A stretch of 64,000 bases of DNA from Epiperipatus broadwayi (taxonomy: Eukaryota > Onychophora > Udeonychophora > Euonychophora > Peripatidae). Under the pieces are notes generated by a model, which ran no database searches, was not told where the DNA came from, and saw only the letters and a list, made by a program, of their open reading frames with translations. The stretch is from assembly GCA_028023455.1 (NCBI GenBank), contig JAQFVV010012423.1, positions 5,248,269 through 5,312,268 of the forward strand, written 5' to 3'. Shown here piece after piece: positions 37,376-46,941 of this stretch. The position numbers and the translations under genes are program-made. Position 1 is the first letter of the stretch. Every line of letters starts with the position of its first letter.

Positions 37376-40300
37376 TCACATCTCAGATGGAAATGGAATT
37401 AGGCTCCTTGCATTATAAGTTCCCTTTTCCCCATCTGGTGTGGTTAACATAAACGCATTCTCTCCTACTTTGCAGGATATTCTATATGGACCTTCATATA
37501 GACTAAGAAATTTTTTAAATTGATTTCTTTGTAGGTTGCTAACATGGGGTGTTCTAACCAGAACTAAATCATTAACTTTAAATGGATGTGGTTTATTATG
37601 GGCTTTCTTTACTCTTTTAGCACCCATAATATGAAGCTTTACTTTAGCTTGATTATTATCCTCATCCCTATCAATTGGTTCTCTTACCATCGGGATAGGC
37701 GTTCTAATTAATAAGGGCTCATGTTTCCCATAATGCAAACGAATAGGAGTGAAACCAGTGGACTCATTACACGTACTATTAATATAGTTAATAACCTCAG
37801 GGAGTTTTTGCACCCACTTCTTATGATTATCAGCTACATACACCCTAAACAATCGACTAAGCTCCCGCATAACACGTTCGCATGGATTAGATTGAGGGTT
37901 TCTTATGGAGCTCATAACATGTTTGAGGTCTTGCCCTTGAATCCACTCATTCCATCTATTCGATATAAAAGCAGTAGCATGATCTGTTAATATAATTTTT
38001 GGTTTTCCTACTAATGGAAACTGATAATTCATCATGCATTTTATAACAAAATGTGCACTAGTTTTAGGCACAGGATATGCTGCTACAAACTTACTGAATA
38101 CATCATAAGCTACTAAAATAAATTTCTGTTGTTTAAATGGTGGTAAAGGCCCATAAAAATCAATAGCCAACAATTCATTAACTTGATTTGGAATAATTGG
38201 CTGCATCACCCCAACATATGATTTGTTGCAATACTTAGATTTCAAGCAAGTAGAACATGTTTTAATTTTCCTTATGACACGCTTATACATTTTATCCCAA
38301 TAAAAAATAGATTTTAATACGTACATAATCTTTGGTGCACCGTAGTGACCATAACTACAATGTACATACATAATTACTTTGTCAATCATGGAGTCAGGAA
38401 CAACTATCCTCCATGATTCCCCCTGATTTGAACTTAAATTGTACATAAGTAAATTTTGATACATCTTATACTTGCTAAAAATCCTTCTTATACTTTTATT
38501 CTTACTATTTTTATCATCATGATTATTTAAGATAGTCATGATTCTATTTAATTTATGATCCTGACCTTGAATCATAGTAAGATTATTATAATCATCTACT
38601 ATAGATTCATCCCTGTCTACATCCACACTACTAATAATTATATTTTGAGCATTAGGATGTTGGGATAACAGACAAATAGGGTGGCGGCTAAGAATATCAG
38701 CAGGGATATTCTGTCTCCCTTCAATATAGATAACTCTATAGTTGAACTGCTGGAGATACAAGCTCCACCTAACAAGTCTCTCATTACTGAGGTAGCTTTT
38801 GTTCAAAAACTCCAAGCTTCTATGGTCGGTCAACACAATTACTTCTGATCCCAATAAAAATTGGCGTAATTTCTGAAAAGCCCAAACAACAGCTAGGGTT
38901 TCCTTTTCAGTAATAGTGTAATTCAACTCAGCACCTCTTAAATGACGGCTTAAGAAGTACAACACATGAGGTACCTGATCCTCATCGAGCTGATACAACA
39001 CTACTCCCAGACCATAGTAACTACTATCTGTCTGCACATAAAATGTTTTACTAAAGTCAGGATACATTAAAATTACGTGTTTTAGAAATTTATTTTTAAT
39101 TATATTAAATTCATGGTCATGTTCAACAGTCCATTTCCATCTTTCAGATTTCTTTAATAATTTAGATAAGTTTATAGTATCTTCCGCAAAATTTTTGTAA
39201 AACCTATTATAATAATTACACAATCCGAAAAATGATTTTAACTGTTTTACTGTTTTTGGGATGGGAAAACGTTGAATAGCTGCAATCTTTTCAGGATGGG
39301 GTTGGATTCCATGCTCATTTATTAAATGACCTAGAAAAGTAATTTCTTTAGCTGCTATTGAACATTTTTCCATATTTATTTTAACATTTTGCATCTGACA
39401 CTCAGTAAAAAATAATTTTAAATGTTGGATATGCTCATGTAAACTATCAGAAGCAATAACTATATCATCCACATACATGATGATTTTCTCTTTCAATTGT
39501 TTCGAAAAAATCATGTCTAAACATCTGATCAAGCCAGAGATCGGAAGCTCTTCCGATCTAATGAGACCAAAAGGCATCCGTCTGAAAACATACGACTGGC
39601 CTTGAAATCTAAATGCAGTATATTGCTGATCACTCTCATGCAGTGGTATTTGCCAATAACTAGCTGTCAGATCAAATGTAGAGAAAATTGACCTCTTGTG
39701 AAATTTAGTTAAGAGCTCATGTACAGGTGGAGGAATGTCACGTTCTGGTACAGTTACATTATTTAACATACGAGCATCCAAGCATACTCTAATACTGCCA
39801 TCCTTCTTCTTCACAATAACCAATGGGTTTACGTAAGGAGAAGGGCATTTCTTAATTATATCCCACTCTAGCATTTTGTCAATTTGACTCTGTACCTCAT
39901 CCTTATATTGGTAAGGAATTGGGTACATCTTTTGATGGAAAGGATCATTACTCTTCAATTTTATTCTATGGGTATATCCCTTTATTATACCAGGAATTTT
40001 AGAGAATATATTCTTAAAATTATACATTAATTGATATAAATTTTCACCCAATTCAGAATTTATTGCATAAACATGTTCAATTTTAGCCTTTATGCTGGCA
40101 TCAATTAATGTGTTCTGTATGCATAATAATTGACTAGAAAGGTTATGCATACCATATTCAAAATTAAGCCTTTCTTCTTTACAAATAAAAATCTTATTAT
40201 GAAAATCTATCTGACATTTATTTAAAATCATGAAGTCAGCTCCTATTATGGCTTCATGTATTAATCCAGGCATAATAAGAAAAACATGCCCAAATTCTGT

Positions 40301-40660
40301 ATTATTTATTTTGAAGGTAATCCAGACTTGTTTATTTGATAACTTTGTCCTCTTTCCATTTGCTAAAGTTACTTGAATTTGTTTTACTGGCAATGAAGGT
40401 ATATCCCTTTCTACACTCACCAGATTTTGATACATTGACTCTGACAATATGGAAGCTTGACTTCCGGAGTCAATTAGGGCTTCAACTCTAATACTATTTA
40501 TATGCAAAATTACAATGGGACACTGATAAGTTATTGGTGGCTCGCCTATAGTAAAGGGCTCTAGATAATCAATATCAAGATCTAAAGTATTCAGCATCCA
40601 CATCTGATCGTTCCCCATTTTGTTAGCAACAGGTCCTTGCAAAGAGGAACTAACGTACAA
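37376..40660 (-). CDS. pol: Gypsy pol polyprotein: protease, RT, RNase H, integrase
   Basis: 1094 codons as read from a TTG at 40660; the frame is open from 40681, and the first ATG is codon 15, so translation is probably by frameshift from gag. Protease: DSG at residues 64-66 and IIGADF at 138-143. Reverse transcriptase: FSTFD with the first catalytic aspartate at 330 and YVDD at 396-399. RNase H: catalytic candidates D545, E585/E587, D612 and D655. Integrase: zinc site H767, H772, C802, C805; catalytic D834, D893 and E928 (34 residues between the last two, a normal DDE spacing). A GPY motif is at 1057-1059. No chromodomain or env follows. Residues 368-375 are not natural: they are coded by an Illumina adapter palindrome (39538-39559) that replaced about four normal residues just after the MPFGL motif. 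The rest looks intact. Confidence 0.93.
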   Translation of the reverse strand: MYVSSSLQGPVANKMGNDQMWMLNTLDLDIDYLEPFTIGEPPITYQCPIVILHINSIRVEALIDSGSQASILSESMYQNLVSVERDIPSLPVKQIQVTLANGKRTKLSNKQVWITFKINNTEFGHVFLIMPGLIHEAIIGADFMILNKCQIDFHNKIFICKEERLNFEYGMHNLSSQLLCIQNTLIDASIKAKIEHVYAINSELGENLYQLMYNFKNIFSKIPGIIKGYTHRIKLKSNDPFHQKMYPIPYQYKDEVQSQIDKMLEWDIIKKCPSPYVNPLVIVKKKDGSIRVCLDARMLNNVTVPERDIPPPVHELLTKFHKRSIFSTFDLTASYWQIPLHESDQQYTAFRFQGQSYVFRRMPFGLIRSEELPISGLIRCLDMIFSKQLKEKIIMYVDDIVIASDSLHEHIQHLKLFFTECQMQNVKINMEKCSIAAKEITFLGHLINEHGIQPHPEKIAAIQRFPIPKTVKQLKSFFGLCNYYNRFYKNFAEDTINLSKLLKKSERWKWTVEHDHEFNIIKNKFLKHVILMYPDFSKTFYVQTDSSYYGLGVVLYQLDEDQVPHVLYFLSRHLRGAELNYTITEKETLAVVWAFQKLRQFLLGSEVIVLTDHRSLEFLNKSYLSNERLVRWSLYLQQFNYRVIYIEGRQNIPADILSRHPICLLSQHPNAQNIIISSVDVDRDESIVDDYNNLTMIQGQDHKLNRIMTILNNHDDKNSKNKSIRRIFSKYKMYQNLLMYNLSSNQGESWRIVVPDSMIDKVIMYVHCSYGHYGAPKIMYVLKSIFYWDKMYKRVIRKIKTCSTCLKSKYCNKSYVGVMQPIIPNQVNELLAIDFYGPLPPFKQQKFILVAYDVFSKFVAAYPVPKTSAHFVIKCMMNYQFPLVGKPKIILTDHATAFISNRWNEWIQGQDLKHVMSSIRNPQSNPCERVMRELSRLFRVYVADNHKKWVQKLPEVINYINSTCNESTGFTPIRLHYGKHEPLLIRTPIPMVREPIDRDEDNNQAKVKLHIMGAKRVKKAHNKPHPFKVNDLVLVRTPHVSNLQRNQFKKFLSLYEGPYRISCKVGENAFMLTTPDGEKGTYNARSLIPFPSEM
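39538..39559. other. Illumina adapter sequence in the assembly (artefact)
   Basis: A 22-base near-palindrome made of the universal Illumina adapter: the 13-mer GCTCTTCCGATCT is present exactly on the plus strand (AGATCGGAAGAGC on the minus), joined head-to-head to AGATCGGAA. It lies in the pol frame and, by chance, keeps the frame by adding four net codons. The older related element has the normal short gypsy segment at this place (about 12845-12860). This points to reads running into adapter on both sides of a gap, not to biology. Confidence 0.93.
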
Positions 40661-40668
40661 AGACCGTT

Positions 40669-42711
40669 CTAATTTAACTTCTTACTATTAGTTTTATTAG
40701 CTGGTCTCTTCAAAATGGTAGTTACACCACTTGTAGAAGGCTGATTTTGCAAATCATCACTTCTATCTCTATTTGTATTATACTGTACAGTTTTCTTAAC
40801 ATATGGAGACATTCTATTTCTACCTTTATAACTAAAACTTCTCTTAAAGCCTCCAGGAGATTTTAATCCAGTATTAATACTAAGACTTGCTAATGGGTAA
40901 TTATTTTTATCCCTATTTACCCTAAACTTATTATCAATAGATAACTCTGCTACTTCCAGAGCATCTAATATTTCGGAAACTTCCTCAATTGTCCCATGGT
41001 CAGCAGCTATTAACAACTGTTCCACATGCTTTGGTAAGTTGTGTCTAACTATTCTGACAATTTGTCCCTCCGACAATGGACAAGCAGTCAAAGTCTTCAA
41101 ACGAACGGCTTGACTTCGGAAAAAACTGGTGTAGCTGCCTTTGCTAACTTGGTACTTATCTTGGGTAATTTGATACCGAATGCAATCCTGTTTGTCGGAG
41201 TTCCAAAAGCTCCCGACAATAAAACATTTGAAATCACCATACGTCATGGGTTTCTCGAACAGAGATTGCCACCAATCTTTAGCTACTCCGTATAAATGAT
41301 TGCTGCACACAGCTACTTTCTCCTTTTCAGACAAAGAACATATCGAAAACAATTCATCCAAATTGTTTAGAAACTCCGAGGGATTTTCCATGTATTCCCC
41401 TTTAAATGGTTTAACTTTCATAAACCTTAAGGCCATAGAATTATTTGAACTACCCTCATGACTAATTACTTCTCTAGTTGGTCTATTGTCAATTTCCTTC
41501 ACAAGAGTATTGTCTGACTGATTATTATTATTACTACTGGGCTTTATTAACTCTATATTATTCATTTGTGAAGAATCAACATAGTCAACATATGCTTTAT
41601 TACTTATTTTTCCGGTAAACATTTCTGCCTTGGCATTACATATACTTTTCATTTCCATTTGATCATATACTTGCTGAAATTTTCCTTCTAAGTCCATCTG
41701 TTCCAGCACTTGCTTCACATACCCTTTTTGCTCTTTTCTGAACTCATCTAGATTTTTGTCTAAAATTTCTTTATAACTGTTATTACTTTGTTCTATCATT
41801 CCTGCATGATCCTTTATATCCTTCTGAATACGTTTTATATTTTCTCCAACTTTCGATCGATATTTATTTTCATCGACCTTTTTAACATCTATACTCTTAA
41901 ATTTCTCTACTAATTCCTGCTCTACTTCATTTTTTATGTCCCTTTTTGTCTGAATTATAGCACTCTTAACATCTTTGATATCTTCATTAAGATTACTAAC
42001 TTGGTTCTTAACATCACCAATTTCAACATTAACTTTTAATTTATAATCCTCAATTTTTAAGGTTAAATTATTATTATTGATTTTACATTGATTAATAGAT
42101 TCAGCTATTTGATCTCTTAGACCTTTGATTGTGTTTTCTGAAAACTCATGAAATTCTCTTTCTAGCCTTTTTTGATTTCTATCATCAACTTTTAGTATTT
42201 CTAATTTTAAAGACTCAATTACTTCTTCATTCTTATCAAATCTTATGTCTATACTATCCATTCTATCTTCCATTTTTATATTCATATCTTTTATTTCTTC
42301 TTTTAAAGAATCTAATTTAATATTATTTTTATAACTTTCCTCTTTCATTTCTTCCATATTTATACTCATATTTTTCATATCTTTTTTTAAAGAATCAAAT
42401 CTAATATTATTATCCTCCTTTATTTCTTCTTTTAAAGACTTATGCTCTTCTTTCATACTCTGCATCATTATTTTAAAATATTTCTCAAAACCAAAATGCT
42501 CTACATCTTTTTCAGGTTTCACTACTTCTTTTCCTACAGTTTTAAAAATTACCTCTTCTTCCTCCTCTATTTCACTATCCATATTGGAAGTATTTTCTAA
42601 TACTATTTCTGAATTTGCTGATTTTTCTATTTCTCTGCTCTCCACACAACTGTTATCTTCAACAACAAAATTTGACATTTCAACTTCTAAATCTTTATCC
42701 CAATTATCCAT
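40669..42711 (-). CDS. gag: Gypsy gag protein with long N-terminal coiled coil
   Basis: 680 codons from an ATG (MDNWDKDLEV) to TAG at 40669-40671. Residues 1-75 are acidic. Residues ~80-350 are rich in E, K, D, I and L in heptad-like spacing, a predicted long coiled coil, with a repeated block of about 30 residues (IRFDSLKKDM, IKLDSLKEEI, IRFDKNEEV). Residues ~430-590 are the retrotransposon gag domain: FMKVKPFKGE, KDWWQSLF, FIVGSFW, YTSFFRSQAVRLKTL, LPKHVEQLL. The tail is basic (KRSFSYKGRNR...) but has no CCHC zinc knuckle, so RNA binding may rely on basic residues. Forms the virus-like particle. The pol frame overlaps its last 13 bases in the -1 frame. Confidence 0.9.
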   Translation of the reverse strand: MDNWDKDLEVEMSNFVVEDNSCVESREIEKSANSEIVLENTSNMDSEIEEEEEVIFKTVGKEVVKPEKDVEHFGFEKYFKIMMQSMKEEHKSLKEEIKEDNNIRFDSLKKDMKNMSINMEEMKEESYKNNIKLDSLKEEIKDMNIKMEDRMDSIDIRFDKNEEVIESLKLEILKVDDRNQKRLEREFHEFSENTIKGLRDQIAESINQCKINNNNLTLKIEDYKLKVNVEIGDVKNQVSNLNEDIKDVKSAIIQTKRDIKNEVEQELVEKFKSIDVKKVDENKYRSKVGENIKRIQKDIKDHAGMIEQSNNSYKEILDKNLDEFRKEQKGYVKQVLEQMDLEGKFQQVYDQMEMKSICNAKAEMFTGKISNKAYVDYVDSSQMNNIELIKPSSNNNNQSDNTLVKEIDNRPTREVISHEGSSNNSMALRFMKVKPFKGEYMENPSEFLNNLDELFSICSLSEKEKVAVCSNHLYGVAKDWWQSLFEKPMTYGDFKCFIVGSFWNSDKQDCIRYQITQDKYQVSKGSYTSFFRSQAVRLKTLTACPLSEGQIVRIVRHNLPKHVEQLLIAADHGTIEEVSEILDALEVAELSIDNKFRVNRDKNNYPLASLSINTGLKSPGGFKRSFSYKGRNRMSPYVKKTVQYNTNRDRSDDLQNQPSTSGVTTILKRPANKTNSKKLN
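40672..40678 (-). promoter_or_regulatory. Candidate -1 ribosomal frameshift heptamer GTTAAAT
   Basis: In the gag frame the mRNA reads G-TTA-AAT-TAG. A -1 slip gives GTT-AAA-T, which is precisely the pol frame, open from 40681 onward. The heptamer fits the X-XXY-YYZ logic with G in the first place, as in the known GUUAAAC site of equine arteritis virus. It touches the gag stop directly, which is ideal for a slip that joins gag to pol. Pol lacks an early ATG, which fits. I did not identify a clear downstream pseudoknot. Confidence 0.6.
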
Positions 42712-43570
42712 TTTTTATATTTCTTTAAAATTCAATCCTAACAATATGCAGTACTTATTATTTTATACTTTTTTAAAAATACAATTCCCCATCAACCTTC
42801 CCATCTCCACTCAACTCACTTTTACAACTAATCATATAATAGTATCCTCAAAAACTCTACATTACTTACTATTAAACAATTATATAAATTTCAATAACAA
42901 AATTGTGTCATATCATTTATTTTTACACCTATGACCCACAGACAATTTGCACATAATATATCATATTAAATATCCATTTAAAATATTTCAAGAATTGATA
43001 TGGTCATATTATAATATAATCATTTGCCACATTTCTATAATTTATTGTTTTATTAACTTGAAATCAACATAGTATTTAACTTCAAAGAATAATCATATTA
43101 CAGATACCACATAAAATATAATATTCTACTAATAAAATTTTTATTCTAATTTTATTTTAATTTTATAATCAACATCTAATCAATTATAAATATTATTATA
43201 AAATATTAATTATTTCTGTTTAGTAAATATACTAACCACTAAATCCTAAATTATACATTTTAATACATACATTATTTTTATTAAATAATTATACCTATCA
43301 TTTTACTCTACTAACATACATATTATTCCTAAATTTATGTATCTTAATTCTTAATTGAATATCTAAACCTAAAATGATTAGTTACTAAAATCTTTCTTTT
43401 CCATCTATCGGGCCGATACAATTGTAACTCTAACATATCAATGGCCCATCACGTTGCCGGCGTCAAAATCTTAACATGGTTGAAAAAAATCTTAACATGG
43501 TACAAAAATAACAACAGGGTTGAACAAAATAAAATTAAAGTTGTAAAAATGTCAAAATCAACTTACCCTT
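42712..43570 (-). other. Untranslated leader between 5' LTR and gag
   Basis: 859 bp without a credible ORF. Next to the LTR edge there is no usual TGG primer site. Instead, at 43443-43465, the minus strand reads TGACGCCGGCAACGTGATGG..., similar to the tRNA-Lys primer site but 106 bp inside. Between them are repeats of ACCATGTTAAGATTTT (plus strand around 43466-43505). Confidence 0.6.
43443..43465 (-). promoter_or_regulatory. Tentative displaced primer binding site (tRNA-Lys-like)
   Basis: Minus-strand TGACGCCGGCAACGTG...GGGCC shares most bases with the tRNA-Lys primer site TGGCGCCCAACGTGGGGC but has small insertions and lies 106 bp from the LTR edge. The preceding TTTT context is also like gypsy elements. 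The distance is a serious objection, so this is only a candidate. Confidence 0.3.
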
Positions 43571-46464
43571 TGTACCCTTACTTCTTGATATATAAAATAG
43601 TTTAAAATACAACTAGCTCAGTTACATTATTCTGCTTTATTAAAATTTGCATATCTATCTTTAATATACTTTTATATTATCATATCTTAATTAAATTTAT
43701 TATCAATCATCAAAATCAATATAGTTCTAGATTATACTAATTAAATAAGTATTTATAAAATTATGAGACTGCAAAGTAAAGTTACAAAGTAATAAGCAGA
43801 TTTACACTGAGTCAATATCTCCCAAGATACTGTCTCAATGGCATAAGAATACTATCACTACCCCATCACTTTACCACTACATCTATAGCATTCTTATGGC
43901 TTTTAAATGAAATAAATTATCTTTAATAATACTAAAATAATTCCTAACTTTAACTTAAAATATAATTAAATAATCTCAGGTTCTTCTAAGTTGTTTTAAA
44001 ATAATAATAATTCATGTAAATAAGTATGATGTGGGATTTTATATCAAACTTAAATACACCTAACTTATTTAATAATAATAATAATAATACTAATCTTAGA
44101 ATGTAATTTAATCTCATCTATTTCTATGATATAATTAATCACTAAATAAATAAACAATCATATGTATATCTTTTATTTCATATGGTATCTTCATTTTAAA
44201 ATAGATCAAAATCTTAGACTTAATAATCTGTGGCAATAAACAATATTGTATTCTTATAATGTGTATTATAATCATCTTATGACCATTGCAATATTTTATG
44301 TTCATGTCAATCAATTCTTATAAAATAATGTTAAGCAAATATTATATTCATTTCTAAATAATAATAACAAATTCAATTTGTGCAAATATTATGTTTATTT
44401 CAAATCATCTGATGTCAAAATGCTGTGGTGAAAAATAATGAAACTCGACACACTTTTAAAACAAATTAACAAATTTATTTACAATAACTTCAAATAAATT
44501 TATTTACACTATGTACAATTTATAACTTATGACAACAAATAAAATAAAAATAGGAATACAAATATAAGAGGCTTACACTGTTATTATCTTATGTACTTAA
44601 TAAGGAATTACACATTCCTTCAAATGCTATATTAATATGATTACAGTGTGTTTTTCTTAAAACTTAGATTTGAAAATTAAATAGTAGTAATCTTTAATTA
44701 TTACAAATAATAATACATGTCAAGATTATCTATGTAGCATGTGTACATAATGTAGTTCTACCTATTAAATAACTACATTAATTAAATATCATTTATAATA
44801 TATTATCATGTATTCACTTTGTTATTAGCATTGCCTAAGAGCTTTATATAAATTAATATCTCTTTATAATGTAAAACAGATGATTGGCTATAATTATATT
44901 CCACCTAATGTAATTCCTGTTATATGTTTTATAAAATATGCATTCTATATCTGTATTATTCAAACATTAATATTTAAATCATTTATCAATTTTAAATTCA
45001 TAAAACATTACATTAGATAAATTTTATGATCCCTTTCTGTGTAAAATCATTATTTTACCCTATGTGCTTTACTAACCTTTCTAATAAATTTCTATCTATA
45101 AAACATATTCTAAACTTATTTAAAACATTTTCCGGAAAACAAATATCAACTTCAAATAAAATATTCATTATCCAAATTACTCATACTATATTGTCTATAC
45201 TTAGTAAACTTTTCAATCTAAATATAGGCTTCTACTCATAACGTAACTTAGCTTATTCAATAAACAAAATACACAAAAATATAGACTTTTAAAATCCTTT
45301 TCTAAATTGCAAAAATAAAATAATTACTTAGATAAATAATAAACATCATTTTAATACTAAGCATAAATAAAAATATCAAAATTATTTACGAAAGAATCAT
45401 ATAATTATTTCTAAACTTTTTACGTAATGTTGTATCATGTTAATATTATAGATTAAAAACTTATGCATATTTTAATAAAGTTCGTTGCCAATATAATGTA
45501 TGTGTTTTCATAGAATATTTATCCATTCATTCTACAACAACATAATATTCAGTTGATCTAAAGAAAAACATATTAAATTCATTAAAAATCATTATACAAT
45601 ATTTTTTTACCATAATAATAATATTGTCCATTCTGCTATCCAGTATTCTTCGGAATTTGCAGCTTCATAAAATAAAAATCATTCACATTTTCACTCATAA
45701 ACATTCATTAGAATATTCCGTGTTATATTAATTATAAAAATAAGTTTATGTAATTAATTATTATATTATTTTTAAGTTACTATTTAATAAATGTACCTAA
45801 CCTACTTTTTAAGAGTTTAATAATATTTAAATTTTATGTTAAATAAATAAAATAAAAAAAATCATATTACATAGTCCAGCGTTGATTTTTGTCCTACCAT
45901 AAAGTTCTAACAAATATCCTCCGTATAAAGTCAATAAAACACTATTTCCTGTTCCGTTGTATCACGTGTTTCTTGAAAGTTTATAATAAAAATAATAACG
46001 TTCTTTTTTTTAAAAAAAAAATAAGTTCCACAAGAAAACAAATAAAATTAAAAAATAGTTTATAAATTCTCTGGATCCAGTTCTTCATAGAATATTATTC
46101 AAAAAGTTATTATTTCAAAACTAAGTTATAATTTATAAAATTATCCTTCAATTATTTTAAATTAACTTAGTTTGGCTTGGCTTAGTTTAACTTGATTTGG
46201 ATATCCATGTATTACTTGCGCATTTGTAAATACCATATTCCGGTAAGAATTAATTTTTCCATCTATAACGTCCAGCGTTTAGATAACTTTAATAAAATAA
46301 TTTTATTATATTACGATTTTTTAAAAATACTTATACTTATAATATATTTGCCTTTTCAAATTATCAATCTCTAGTCTTTTAAGCATAAAGACTTAACAAG
46401 GCAAGTATTTATTTAAAATTACTACTGCATCTTATATCTTTCCTTAAGATACATATTTTTACTT

Positions 46465-46677
46465 CTATAATTTGTCAAAATACTTTCTTTTACAGAAATA
46501 TTTATATTTTTTTAAAATATCTATTAGTAATAGACAATAGTAATTTAACTTTTGAAAACTATTTTTAGTCCAAAATACTACTTTTCTCCATCTTGTAGTT
46601 TTATGTACTAATCCAGCGTCTGTTACTTCTATAGCATAAAGTTTCTGATATATTTCTCCGATGTATGAGGTTTCCAT
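46465..46677 (-). CDS. Possible small LTR-leader ORF, 70 codons (5' LTR copy)
   Basis: Same frame as at 35211-35423. In the 5' LTR it would lie in the transcript about 200 nt after the TATA box and some 4 kb before gag, so if real it would act as an upstream ORF or be joined to gag by splicing. No domain recognised. Confidence 0.3.
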   Translation of the reverse strand: METSYIGEIYQKLYAIEVTDAGLVHKTTRWRKVVFWTKNSFQKLNYYCLLLIDILKKYKYFCKRKYFDKL

Positions 46678-46870
46678 GATTATTTGTACGTAAATTGAGC
46701 TTCGATATTGAGAAGACGATAGGGAATTATTAAGATATCTACTGCATATTCATTATTTAAACTTTTATAAAATTATATACAATAACACTCTTATAATTTT
46801 AAAACTGATTCTTAAGAGCGTTTCCAAATTTACTTAGCTATTTTCTCAATAGCACAAACGACTTAGAAGT

Positions 46871-46941
46871 TTTATTGTAGAGAGACCCCCTCAACAATTG
46901 AATCCAGCTTATATACTGCCAGAAACTCCTTATCTGATTGG
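46871..46941 (-). promoter_or_regulatory. LTR core promoter (CCAAT, TATA), 5' LTR
   Basis: Minus-strand CCAAT box at 46935-46941, TATA box GTATATAAGC at 46907-46916, and AATAAA at about 46871-46876. It is the likely start site of the element's transcript. Confidence 0.55.

Noticed and set aside
40618-40660. Independent translation start for pol
   Set aside because: The frame begins with TTG and has its first ATG only at codon 15, while a frameshift site joins it to gag; independent initiation is less likely.
41041-42934. Plus-strand frames across the gag region (41041-41295, 42129-42320, 42584-42934)
   Set aside because: They are shadows of the gag gene on the opposite strand or AT-rich leader sequence.
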